DNA of 64,000 nucleotides from Phymatolithon calcareum (GCA_977006965.1 OZ345363.1:2728001-2792000); one strand, 5' to 3'. Positions 31,691-42,162 are shown, counted from the stretch's first letter. Numbers and translations are program-made. The notes: generated by a model from the letters alone, not told the origin.

Positions 31691-32208
31691 CATATGACGT
31701 CGGGGATGAACATGCGTATGCCTCAAGCCCGACAGTGTCGAAGATTCTTTGCGATGGGTATGGAGACACTCTCGACATGTACAAAAAAGTCTCGGACAAT
31801 GTCGGGGGTGCGCGGGTTTTGCTGACGTGCGGAAATGAAAGGGCGCAGGAACTGGCGCTCCCAGCCGGAGCTGTCGGATCTTCATTCGACGTGGAGGTTT
31901 TTGCCGCAGTTCATGACTTCCAAGAAGCGCTGAAGCTACCCTTTGCACCTGGAAACACTATAAGATGGTTTATCGACAGCAAGAGCTGCATCAATGCTAT
32001 TAACAGACACCCGCGAAGGTTTGGAGAAATGATACGGAAACTTTAGAGCTTTATGGAGCAACTGATGTCAAAGGAGATTTTCGTTGAAGGCATTTGGATA
32101 CCAAGTCACTGCGAATTCCAAGAAATGATGCTGTCGACGAATTAGCAAAAAGGGCTCTTTGCGAATCAAGCCTATTGGATCTTCGGAAGGTTCCTCTGAC
32201 ACTCGAGG

Positions 32209-32582
32209 TGTAACAAAGACATGCATATAGCGCGTAAGTAGTGACAGATTTGCTAGCTGTCAGCATGCACGTCTAGATGCTCCTGGAAGCATGCGAGAAA
32301 TATCCAGAATATTCGAGCACATGCACTATTTGACGAATGCATTTCTGTAAGGAAATTTCTGGAGCTCTCTAGATAATTCGTATTTTAGGGTTTTATGATA
32401 TTTGTAAGTTACGTATAAGTAATTCAATGCCTATATAAAGCATACTCTAGTTCCGACTAGCGGACTGGAGCCAAGCACAAATCCCACCGTGTCAAGTGAG
32501 GTAAAGTCAACAAACCTCTAGTAAGCTCATCTTATCACTACCGATACTGTGCCTGTCAACGCTAAGCTCAACATCCGTTTCA
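32209..32582. mobile_element. Solo LTR (374 bp) inside LINE D
   Basis: Begins TGTAACAAAG and ends CGTTTCA (TG...CA), with duplication CGAGG at 32204-32208 and 32583-32587. It interrupts the LINE D codons for LTLE/EAARSII. A TATA-like CCTATATAAAGC lies at about 32431-32442. No internal region is present. Confidence 0.8.
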
Positions 32583-32625
32583 CGAGGCAGCGCGATCAAT
32601 CATTATGCCTTCCTTACGAGCCGAC

Positions 32626-33900
32626 ACTGTAGCCACGCTTGGTACCAATATTATTTTTATTGTTTTTATTACAATTTATTACAATATATTGCAATAAAGC
32701 CTTAATTGCCCTGAGCGGTATTTATTGCAATAATTTTTGCAAAAAGTAATGACATATGATCGAAAAATCAAGGTACATCCTTGCCCTCCTCGGCGCTGGC
32801 AAGATCGTCGTACAGCGCTACGGTACAGGATCTGTAAGGGAAATTTACGGAAAAGGGTTATAGAAGCTCCCAACACAGTTTACGTAGTGCGACCCGAATC
32901 TGCGGCATCCGATTGCCGTCAGGAATTCTGCTCTGTTATCGATGCCTCTCGATAAATACAGACACGTCGACCGGCATTGACCTGGAAATTGCTCCGGAAT
33001 GCTGTCTTACCCATGCGATCTCTTGGACTTCACACTCCTGGGAATTGCTCTGCCGAAACACTACGTCCAGAATGTCAAGCAACGGACGTAAACCAGGCCT
33101 GAAAGAAGGTGTTGAGGTGCTAGCGCAGAAGCTACGTGAATAAGAACGCGATGTGCAGTCTCGCATAACCGGAATAACACGCTATAAGGTGCCTTTTAAC
33201 ATCCTTCTATGCCCGAAAGGTGCTGAATGCCTAGACAATGGAGAAATCGCTTTTGAAAAAGGAAAGGGGTATACTAACCCATACAGCCACCTGAAGAGTT
33301 GCATATCTCGTGCATGAATTGTGTGTGACCCAGCATTCGAGTCGGGAGTTGTTAAGATACAGCGCGGTGAGTCCGATACTATGTCAAATGAAGAGAAGGA
33401 TGCATGCAAGAAGCTCAAACTGGAACACGATGACGGTATAAAAAGCTCCATCGGCGGATCGGGTGGAGGGCGGCTGTCGATGGCGGAAAGAATTGCCCTA
33501 CAACAGAGCAAGCATGCTGAGGTCCATCAGACTTATATAAATTGCGACTTTATTCTTGGATCAACTGCCGAGGTGGAGAGGCTTTGGTCGGTGGCCAAGA
33601 ATATTTTGACAGGCAATCGCAAGAGGATGACACCGTTAAAGAGAACAAAGGTTTCTGTGACCAGCAGTCGGTCTCCGTGGCGATGAACACTGCCCGAAGC
33701 GCAAGAGTCATCCAACGCGTGAGTGAAGACATGGCGCAGGAGGACCTGAATTAGATTCTGTTATTGCAATTGACATTGGAAGAATGGTCAGATATTGCAA
33801 TTGCTATTGCCTTCAACCTTGCATTATTGGTATTGCAATTGCTATTGCATCATGTGCCCGAATAAATAACAATAATATTGGTACTATCCCTGACTGTAGC
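32626..33900 (+). mobile_element. hAT1: 1259-bp internally deleted hAT transposon
   Basis: Element 32634-33892 is flanked by the perfect octamer ACTGTAGC (32626-32633 and 33893-33900). Ends are imperfect inverted repeats of about 29 bp (CACGCTTGGTACCAATATTA and CAGGGATAGTACCAATATTA when both are read inward). Subterminal TATTGCAATTGC words are frequent. Between the ends are a BED-finger-like piece (33187-33310) and the C-terminal part of the transposase (33321-33686). The catalytic core is missing. It interrupts LINE D between codons of a Thr-Val-Ala stretch. Confidence 0.9.
33187..33754 (+). pseudogene. hAT1 transposase remnant: BED-type finger fused to dimerisation region
   Basis: FNILLCPKGAECLDNG and NPYSHLKSCIS (33187-33306) look like a BED zinc-finger remnant. 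After a stop, 33321-33686 gives AFESGVVKIQRGESDTMS and FILGSTAEVERLWSVAKNIL, then NRKRMTPL. The EVERLWSVAK block is the conserved hAT dimerisation motif. A frameshift near 33650 leads to a frame ending ARSARVIQRVSEDMAQEDLN (stop 33752). The residues between finger and C-terminus, including the catalytic acids, are deleted. Confidence 0.75.
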
Positions 33901-34230
33901 CGTTCCGACACTTCCCTGAGAGCTGCCCATATCGCACAGAGCGGCAGAAGTGATCTTCTACCAGCTGATTGGAAACTGCACTCCCATGATGGCCGAGTTT
34001 AGGCATGGAGAGACAAAGTCGTACGATCCAATGTGCAATACCTGTAACTCTGGTTGCAGGGAAACTGCCGAGTACCTCATTTTAAGGTGCGGTGGACGTT
34101 CCGTCTCCGGACGTAAGTTTCTTTGTAGAGTGGGTACAAAAACCGTAGAAGAGCTATGCCGTGAGAGACCCTTAGCAATATTCAAATTTCTGAACAATGA
34201 AAAGATGTCGCAGAACAGCTTTAGGAGCTT

Positions 34231-35220
34231 TCTTTCTTTCTTTATTGCAGATGACGTCAATTTTTAAGTTAACGCCTGAACTTGCTCTCGAGCAAGTTCT
34301 CTTCGTTCAAATCGCTACGGGTTTCTCTCTCACAGATCTTCTACCGTTTTGCTCCGAACTCTGCCGATGAATTTCCGTAGACTAACAGCCTGACCCGAAC
34401 AATGTAGGATCATATGTTCCACAGTTTCCTTCACACCATACGGGCATTTCTTGAACATTGGTTCGTGAGGAAGTGGCTCATTCTCGTTGTGTCCATGGTG
34501 AAAGCTGGCGACGATTGGACAGCAATTAGTTATGAGCTGGTGGAGTATTATCTCAGCTCGTCTATGTGAGATGTGCAGGTCTTCTGGGAGTGTCGGGATG
34601 GTAACTGGTTTGCTTCTACAAGACGGTTTGATAATGGAACGTGCCGCTTCCATAGTGAGAAGTACCTCTTCATGTGATAGCAGGCTTGATTCCGAGATTC
34701 CCCGGCGCGCGAGCTCATCAGCAGCCTCATTTTTCGGGACTCCGCAGTGACTCGGTATCCAAATGCCTTCTATGTGAATCTCCTGTGCCATGATTTGTTC
34801 CATAAGATTCCATAGTTTCCGAACCATCTCTCCAAACATCCGCGGCTGGCCGTTGAGTGCGTCTATGCAGCTCTTGCTGTCGGTGAACCATCGGATAGTG
34901 CTGCCGCGCGATATCGGTAGACTGGATGCTGCCTGAAATGCGTGTACGGCCGCAAAAGCCTTTCGTAGGCATGCTCGTCCCCGTCGTCGTAGACCAAGAG
35001 GATATCCGGCGGCTTGCCGTGTCGAGCTTCAAACCGTTTCGCTCCGTCGTGGTTCTGATGTTCGGTAGAGTTGAATTTCTTCAAGGTCGCGGTGTACCAA
35101 CCTTCGTCCCATTTTACGGAGACGCGTTCTCCGTGATTCAGATCGCAGACGTTAGCTTGCGGTATTTCTCCCACACTTCCATCTGTCCATATTTCGATAT
35201 CCGCTGTTCTCACTTCATTA
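34231..35220 (-). mobile_element. Second LINE family D copy, inserted in the tail of the first
   Basis: TTTAGGAGCTT at 34220-34230 and 35221-35231 is its 11-bp duplication. The minus strand reads DIEIWTDGSVGEIPQ, then HGERVSVKWDEGWYTATLKKF and ILLVYDDGDEHAYE (35200-34970). A deletion or shift follows, then FAAVHAFQA, RWFTDSKSC, WIPSHCGVPKNEAADELARR and the CCHC finger KKCPYGVKETVEHMILHC. The tail is CTGCAATAAAGAAAG at 34231-34252. The segment between DDGDEHAY and FAAVHAF that the other copies have is missing here. Confidence 0.88.
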
Positions 35221-35565
35221 TTTAGGAGCTTACATTCAGTGTGAGCGATCTTTCCGCAATAAGGAAAGAAATAAGGCATGTGGCTACCTTTCTGTGGCGG
35301 AAATCATTAAGAAGAAGAAGCGCAAACGCGAAGCCCCTGTGCAGCTTTATGCCAATCGCGACTTCATCTTTGCTCTGCTCCCGAAGTAGAATGACCCCAG
35401 TTTATAGTAAAGTTTATACTAACAGAGAACAGGGCGTCGATAACGCCGCTGTTGTTCGAAGCGTTAATGTTTTTGAATGTCAACAGGACGTATTTGAACC
35501 AGTCCTCAGTATCCATTGCCATCTCTAATGGAAGAAGAGACCGTGTGAAAAAGCTTCTGCAGGAG

Positions 35566-35855
35566 AAAGAAGAAAGGTGGATTTTTAATTAAAAGTTAGC
35601 AACACATCTGCTGACGCTTGGGGAAACTTTCCTAGGGCCAAGAGGTTTTCGCTGGATTCTGTCTATGGAAGAGTTGCTTTTCTTGTTGGTGTAACACGAT
35701 TCAGTGGACTACAAAAACCCACCTCTGGTCTCCTTCGGGACCTCGAGGGGGAAAATTACTCCCCTGTCCTGTGACACGCTATGATTTCAAATTTCGGGCA
35801 TTCCTTACTTGTCCACAGCCTGGAACATGGTTAGGAGCTCGTCGAGTGCTCGCTT
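35566..35855 (-). mobile_element. LINE family C fragment in the hAT2 C-terminus
   Basis: 15-bp duplication AAGCTTCTGCAGGAG at 35551-35565 and 35856-35870. The minus strand has the family C 3' end with CCAGGCTGTGGACAAGTAAG and the GCGTCAGCAGATGTGTTGC block. Joining the flanks restores the transposase codons KKLLQE/DMEHNNLS. Confidence 0.9.
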
Positions 35856-36194
35856 AAGCTTCTGCAGGAGGATATGGAGCATAACAATCTATCCTGAATG
35901 TGAAGAAGAATTTTGATATTGCCTTCACATTGCTGGTCATCTTCTATTGCAATCCTTATTGCAGAGCAGTCACTGTCGCTGTTATTGGTATTGCTATTGC
36001 ACTGGCCTCACCAATCAATAAAAATAGGAGAATTTGGTGAAATGACCACGTACTGTGCCGTATTTATAGTAAAATGGCAGCTATGCACGGGTGCTGTTAT
36101 GATCGGAGACTTACTGTAATGCGGGGCAGATTGGTTGGGTCCACAAAAAACGAGATTTATTGATCTGAAGAATATGGAGGGGCACACACGGGCT

Positions 36195-36242
36195 CGGTGA
36201 CGAATTGGAGTAAATCTGAACATTTACTCCATTTCGTCACCG
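36195..36242. repeat. Hairpin: 21-bp stem with one mismatch, 6-nt loop
   Basis: CGGTGACGAATTGGAGTAAA plus T (36195-36215) pairs with 36222-36242 except for one T-T mismatch; the loop is CTGAAC. It could be a structured RNA or a cruciform. No host gene is adjacent. Confidence 0.8.
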
Positions 36243-36277
36243 AAACCCTGTGCTATCTTCCGCCATGGGCGCACTGG

Positions 36278-36363
36278 ATGAACAAGTTATGAAAAGCTGC
36301 TCCCATGCAGTCTTAGGACTGTTAATGAGGGCTTCCAAATAAACAACTAAACAGTTGCAAAAA
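36278..36363 (+). mobile_element. LINE family E-like tail fragment (86 bp) with target duplication
   Basis: ATGGGCGCACTGG at 36265-36277 and 36364-36376 brackets a sequence with GCAGTCTTAGGACTGTTAAT and GAGGGCTTCCAAATAAAC. This resembles the tail at 23550-23612. Only the last 86 bp were copied. Confidence 0.8.
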
Positions 36364-36689
36364 ATGGGCGCACTGGCACCTCAATGCAGCGAAACTAAAT
36401 ACGAAGAAATCTGACTTTGTGCTCTTTAGGAGTGCAAAAACGTAACCTTTAATTGCAGCATGAGTGGAGAGAGATGACTGCATGTCTGAATTTCGGTGGT
36501 AAAAGGTCAATGCGTTTTGGAGAACTTGCGGAAAATTGTGGTTGTCCGCCGAAAAAGGAGTACCTGCAATGTCGATGAGTGGATTTATTGGTCGTAAGAA
36601 TTTGAAAACGTATACAAATTAGAAATCGAAGTTTTTACCGTTCTGTTTAGGAATTAGATCCCTTCGACGGCCAGGTACTGTAGACATGC

Positions 36690-37041
36690 TGTAGATGAAC
36701 CTCGACGTCCGGCATGGACTAGGTTGCTTTCACCGTAGCATCGGCAAGTATAGGTGTTGGTTTTTTAGCTCTTCCTGCTCTGCCCTCGCTTAGCTTGCGG
36801 TAGGTCAGGCTGCCTTTTATACCTTTTCTGTAGATGCTATTCTAGTAATTGTGTAGTACTAAATTACGTGGCATCCCGTTTGGGATTCAGGTACCTATTC
36901 AGCAATTATAGCCGTCTCATGGTGTGTGCTGTCCAAATGGCCCCTAGCCCAGAAAACAGGAGCCTAAAGATTACATGGAAAATCTTGCTTGTAACCTAAA
37001 GTAGAATCAAGGCGTCCTCATGCGACGCGCAATTGTCTATA
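36690..37041 (-). repeat. 3' LTR of gypsy element (352 bp)
   Basis: On the plus strand it begins TGTAGATGAACC and ends TTGTCTATA. The expected CA-complement end appears as TA, in both copies. It matches 41811-42162 except for two bases (GATGAA/GAGGAA and GCTTGT/GCATGT). Confidence 0.92.
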
Positions 37042-37070
37042 GTGCCCTCTGCTTGATACCAGTATTGGAA

Positions 37071-38105
37071 TTAAGCAGTAATGAGGGACAATGCCTGAGC
37101 TGCGAGATTTTTCTTGTGACAAGACTTGAGGAACCCCTTGAGCATGTCTGGTATGTCTTCTTGTAGGAAGTCCAAATGCTGTAGTGTGAAGTCTTCAGGG
37201 TCTGGTAAGCCCAACCATTGGACTTGTATGTATAACTCGCCATTGATTTTTCGTATATCCAAAAGCCTCTCGATAACCTCGTATTTGGTTTCAAGATGAA
37301 CTGCCTGTCTTTTCAACTTGTCACTGGCTTCGTCGGTAAGCCCTTCACGATAGATGAGGAGACGGGATGCATGAGCTTGAACAGGATTTGTTCCATCGAG
37401 GAGAGAGATCTCGTAGACAAGCTCGTTGATTACTTTCGTCACACGACGAGGCCCAACCCAACGATTAGCCAATTTGTGCCCTTTGTCTTGGGCTCGGCGA
37501 AGTAGCACAAAGTCGCCGAGATGAAAATTCGGCGCTATGATGTTTGTTTTGCGATTGTGCGAGGCGATTTGCCTCATTCTGTTTTTGGTCGAGCGCTGAG
37601 ACACATCTTTGTGCATCTCATCGAGAGCGTGTTGTATGTCTTCAAGCGCCATTATCTGAACAGCCTTAGCCTGCTCCATGTTTCGCAGTTCTGTCCCAAC
37701 TTCAGTAATAAAATTGGTTCGACCTGGCCTAATACCTGTCATTGCCTGGAGAGGGGTCCTGACAGATCCATCTTCGTTCCGCCCGAGTCTCACGAGCGGA
37801 GACTCATTCAGAACTCTTTGCACCAGGGACAAGACTTCAGGCCAATCTTGGGGTGCGAGCTTGAACTCAGAGAGTAGAGCTCTGGAAGCGGGCAGAACTT
37901 CTCTCATAACTCTCTCCACGGTTCCATTGGCCAAAGGTGAGTAGGCAACCACGAAGTGATGATTGATTTTCAACTGCGAAGCAAGTTCGTTCATGACCTG
38001 GTTCTTAAAATGTGAACCCTGGTCCGATATCCAGTAGCTCATTTCGGTAAAAGTTTGTATCCAATCCATCATTGCCTTGGAGACCTCTAATGCTTCGCAC
38101 TTCAC
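37071..38105 (-). pseudogene. Gypsy integrase, C-terminal half with chromodomain-like end
   Basis: 344 codons. It contains the later integrase catalytic residues (ISDQGSHF with Asp; SPLANGTVERV with Glu), the GPRRVTKVINELVYEISLLDG DNA-binding fold and, at the C-terminus, a chromodomain-like segment (KYEVIERLLDIRK, YIQVQWLGLPDPEDFTLQHLD). Such domains can tether integration to particular chromatin. The frame is offset by -1 from the preceding pol frame, with the switch near 38145 within the integrase core, so this part would not be translated from the upstream frame. Confidence 0.85.
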
Positions 38106-41100
38106 AACAGGAACCAGCCATAAGTATCCAGAAAGATCGTCCTGAGAACGAGCACGTACTTCTTCCCTGTTGAAGAGTTGCCCATGAACAAAAAATCAAA
38201 GTGGACAATTTCATTTGGCTTTGTCGCATGTTTGGTTATTGCGAGCGGACGTGGAATGTTTTCCCCTGTGGAAGAGATGAGACAGTGAATACAATGCCTC
38301 ACGAATTCTTTGCAGTCGTCCTGCATAGAGTCCCAATAGTATTGCTCACGAAGAATTTCGAGGGTGGTGTTACTGCCTCTGTTCCCCTTAGCACTAGAAT
38401 GGGAAACAACGAGAAGTCGGCACTGCAGATCATGGGCGTTAGGAGGAATGACAATCTTGCCGTTTTTTAGGGCAAGTCCGGCGGTGGAGAACTCAGCATT
38501 TAGCTCTTTAGCTTCCTTCTGGATAGCCATAATCTCTTCAATGTCGGGCCATACAAAGCTGTCATCGTTGGGGGATGGTGCAAGGTCAGTCGACTCCAGT
38601 ATATGTGTGATCGTCTTGGTACTGCACTGTTGACCTCGATATCCGCGCAGCCATCGAGTCATGATGTCCGCCATGACATTTTTATCCCCGTCCACATGTT
38701 CGATCACGTACTGAAACTTGGCTAGGTATAAACCCCAACGTTCCACTTTAACAACCTTGTGCCTTCCGAGAGGTGGCTCCCGAACGTGAGGGTGGAAAAC
38801 GAACAGGAGGTTGCGATGATCGGTGTAGAGATGTATCTCTGTTTCTGAAAGAAGCATGTAATCCAGCTTTTTGAAAACGTCAAATATTGCAAAAGCTTCT
38901 TTTTCAAATGTTGTCCAGCGATGTCTTCCATCACTTGCCTTGAATTCCCCACTCAAAAATGCCAACGGTTCATGAGTTTGTTCAAGAGTGGGTTTTTCTA
39001 GCTCCTCGCGGCCACATTGCGTCACCACTGCTGCCCAATAGCAATCCGAGGCGTCGGTGTATATGCACAGTGGTTTAGTGGTGTCACGATGGCTTAACTT
39101 AACTGCATCTTTGAGACTTTCATGAAGATCACGGTAGGCCTTCTCGTGTATGGGCCCCCATGACAGTTTAGAAAGTTGCAGGTTAGCGATGGACTTTGTG
39201 GTGCGACGTCCAGAGTTTGTATACGCCTCCTCGAGAACTTTCCTGAGAGGGGCAATACGTTTCGTATAGTCAGGGATGCTTGTGCACATCCATTGCGTAC
39301 AGTATATGAATTGACTCAATTCTTCTGCCGTAACAGGCAGAGAGATATCAAGAAGTCCGGAGAGCCGGCTTGGCTCAAACTTGACTCCTTCTCCGTCAAT
39401 GATTCGTGCACACCACCGTACGAAGAGCGCGAAGAGAATAGATTTCAGAACAGAGATTTTGAGGTTTCGTTCTCTGCATATCTTGAAAAATTGCTCCACT
39501 ATGTCGATTAGCTCCTGCTCGGTCGATGCGTGAAGTAGAAAGTCATCGAGCCAAGCCTTGAGGTGCTCACGAATGGAGACAAAGCAAGGCTCAACACGAG
39601 ATTGGAAGTTAGCGGCACTGTTTCGTCCTCCTTGTAACGTTCGAGTCGGTCTTAGAACACCCCTTGAGGTAATGAAGCTGTGATACGTTTGGGAAGATTC
39701 TTCAAGTGGTAGCTGCCAGTACCCCGAAACAAAATCGATAACTGCGAAGTATTTGCTTGTAGCCAAATCCAAAAGCTCAGAATCCACGTGTGGCATAGGC
39801 CACCGCATAGGTATTGTGGCAGAGTTAACGGGGCGAAGGTCAAGGGTTAGTCGAAAATTTGTGGGTCTCGGCTTTGGGACCAAAAGCGGGGCAGCAGCCC
39901 AGGTTGGGTTGGTCTCGGGGACTACAAATCCATATTCGAGAAGTCGGTCGAAATATGTGTCCATGAACCTCCTTTGAGGCTCCGAGTATCGTCTAGTTCT
40001 TGCGATTACGGGCTTCGAAGTATGGTCGAGCTGTATCTGCATCGGTTCAACATTAGCTGGCGCATCATTCCCCAGGCGAATCCGGAATACGTCCTTGTAC
40101 TCTGTAGTAACTTCTTTAAGTCTCTGTAGGGCTTTGGGGCTCATTCCATTATCACTTGCAGTGCTTAGTAAACTGTTGAGTGCGTGATCTAGCTCCGCTG
40201 GCGTATCAGTTCCGAGATTAACGAAGCACTCTTCGTCGAGCTGCGTGCTATCCTTATCTTCCTCAAATCCTTGTGCATGGAATACCCCCTGGTTCATGAT
40301 ATACGCCAGGGTTCCCTTACCATGATTGTGGTCCGGTACGACGTCATTCATGTCGATTTCAGACCCGAATTTCTCAAATGCAGCCTTGAGCAGTTTTTCG
40401 GGATCGAGACCGAGGGCACGTAGCACATGTCGCCCTAGAAGAGGAACTTCAGTTTCGGAATTGGTCACATACCAGACTTTGTTACGTAGATTCAAGCCTG
40501 TTCCGTGCCGTATAGATAACGTTACTGTCATCTTAACCGTATGCGTACATTCAACGAAGATGTTTGCATCCTCGCCCATGTTTTTGATAGCCAGCCCATA
40601 CCGATGAGGTGGAACAAGAGGGATAGCTTCCATTACAGCGCCCCTTGTCCGCATGTCGTCCAACAGCTTCTTATCAATGAGATTAATATCCGAACCGCTG
40701 TCCGTGCACAATGACGATTCAACAGCTCCACCGAAGATAGCAGAGACAATAAAATCATTGACTGGGTGTTTTTCGGATGACTTGACAGTTTTTGTCTCAC
40801 CCTTATTGCGTTTCTTTTCGTTCTTATATTTCTCGATAAGTGCAGGTTTTTCCTCCTCTGGGCAATCTTTGCAGTCCCGCAAGAAATGACGAAAACCTTT
40901 TTCAAAGTGTATAGGCCACAAGAACAAAGGCTTAATATCGTTCTTAGACATGTTGTTCTTCGTCCGTGCGCTGGTGGAAGATTTTTGAGTTTGACCTTTT
41001 GCAGGCGCCTTTCCGGACGAATCAGGATGACTTGGAACTCTAGCTGGGGCCTTTGTTGTCGCTCCAAAACTCTTTGCTTTCTCAATGTGTTCAGCCTGTT

Positions 41101-41269
41101 GTGCAACATGCTTGATAAACTTTCGGACATCCTTTTTTAAGTCCGGCCTGTAATCGATGTCTTTTTCAATCTGGTTCTTCAGAGCGATGGGGTGCAGTGC
41201 CCTCGTAAGGTGCTGAACAGTCATTTTTGGGTTCGTGTGCTTGAACGTTGAATACCCAATGTCCGCCAT
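38102..41269 (-). pseudogene. Gypsy gag end, protease, RT, RNase H and integrase N-terminus
   Basis: 1055 codons open. Protease motif TDSGSDINL lies near residue 188. RT has VIDFVSGYWQLPL near 510 and the catalytic WLDDFLLHA near 572. RNase H has IYTDASD near 737, FEKEAFAIF and YTDHRNLL. The integrase zinc-binding head has CKEFVRHCIHC. Its usual G-H-R-G His reads GNRG. Catalytic residues of RT and RNase H are intact. The ATG at 41269 is not a natural start: the frame continues gag from upstream by a -1 change near 41400. The frame ends at 38102 because of a second -1 change near 38145. Confidence 0.88.
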
Positions 41270-41775
41270 ACGCTTGAGATAGTCGGCAACAAGCTGCTTG
41301 ATTCTTGCGCTTGCATCCGTGATGTGTGTTGGTGTGCGTAGACCAACAAGTGCTGCCTCGATAATCTGTGTATCGGGTGCCCTGGAGCTAGCGTTTTTAC
41401 AAATGTTTCGAGTACGGTCTTGATGTGGTCGGAGGTTATGTACTTGAGTTCAGCATGAGGAGCAACTTCGTCGAATTCGCCCATAAAGTGCATGCTGCGA
41501 AGTAACTGAGGGTCGACGGAGACAAGAGAACTTGCTGGAGATAGCGAAGGAATCTCCTTTTGCTTCTCAGAGATCTGTAACTCGTACTGTGTCCTCTTGT
41601 CCATGAACTTGATAATCTCGAATGGATCATGAGAGGTGAGAATAGGGTGGCTAATAGGCGTGAACAGAGCCATGGCCCCAGAGGGTCCATCCGTCGTATT
41701 CGAACTTGAGCCTGGCTCCGTCATCGTGACTGAGGAACCTTGTGCTTGGCTCTGAGAGCGAGTCAATACCATCAA
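41221..41775 (-). pseudogene. Gypsy gag N-terminal part
   Basis: 184 codons from ATG at 41775, with a Gln/Ser/Thr-rich start. After about residue 125 (near 41400) the correct continuation is in the -1 frame (NASSRAPDTQIIEAALVGLR), so the last 55 or so codons here are out of frame. The switch lies in a run of five A. A 1-nt insertion explains it; the local heptamer does not fit the classic programmed slip pattern. Confidence 0.75.
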
Positions 41776-41810
41776 TCGAGCAACTGTCTCCTGCAGGTGA
41801 CAAAAATTTC

Positions 41811-42162
41811 TGTAGAGGAACCTCGACGTCCGGCATGGACTAGGTTGCTTTCACCGTAGCATCGGCAAGTATAGGTGTTGGTTTTTTAGCTCTTCCTGCT
41901 CTGCCCTCGCTTAGCTTGCGGTAGGTCAGGCTGCCTTTTATACCTTTTCTGTAGATGCTATTCTAGTAATTGTGTAGTACTAAATTACGTGGCATCCCGT
42001 TTGGGATTCAGGTACCTATTCAGCAATTATAGCCGTCTCATGGTGTGTGCTGTCCAAATGGCCCCTAGCCCAGAAAACAGGAGCCTAAAGATTACATGGA
42101 AAATCTTGCATGTAACCTAAAGTAGAATCAAGGCGTCCTCATGCGACGCGCAATTGTCTATA
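41811..42162 (-). repeat. 5' LTR of gypsy element (352 bp)
   Basis: The promoter-bearing copy for the minus-strand element, identical to the 3' LTR except at two sites. It is followed on the plus-strand side by the ATGC duplication. Confidence 0.92.

Larger units (their letters stand above)
31030..35268 (+). mobile_element. LINE family D copy carrying four further insertions
   Basis: Plus-strand segments, in order. 31090-31414: a frame with EIRTDGSVGEFPSKF, then the Tudor-like HGERVSVKWDEGWYHAKL. 31706-32208: GDEHAYA, then CDGYGDTLDMYKK, VGGARVLL, RNase H blocks FAAVHDF and RWFIDSKSC, and IPSHC. 32583-32625: EAARSII. 33901-34219: PTLPES, then CCHC finger CNTCNSGCRETAEYLILRC and FKFLNNEKM. 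35232-35268: tail TGTGAGCGATCTTTCCGCAATAAGG. Between them sit LINE A, a solo LTR, hAT1 and a second LINE D. The 5' limit is approximate, and no target duplication was found for this copy. Confidence 0.8.
30040..36030 (+). pseudogene. hAT transposase relic (hAT2), host of a nested stack of insertions
   Basis: Pieces of one transposase read on the plus strand. At 30047-30099 and 30579-31007: IQVADADGANATIN, then MPNASLSDCRLALNALI and GSGLVNILYNEADTMTNAE, the middle region also seen in hAT1 as ESGVVKIQRGESDTMSNEE. At 35300-35565: KKKKRKREAPVQLYANRDFIF, a shifted PEVE, and ILTENRASITPLLFEALMF, the C-terminal dimerisation region. At 35871-35890: the last codons DMEHNNLS and a stop. A subterminal region with TATTGCAAT-like words follows to about 36030. 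Insertions separate the pieces: LINE B, LINE D with its own passengers, and LINE C. The catalytic core is not all visible, and several stops and shifts exist. Confidence 0.65.

Noticed and set aside
41390-41410. Programmed -1 frameshift signal in gypsy gag
   Set aside because: The A run does not form a canonical slippery heptamer in the zero frame, and a second shift elsewhere suggests ordinary mutation; left as an open test.
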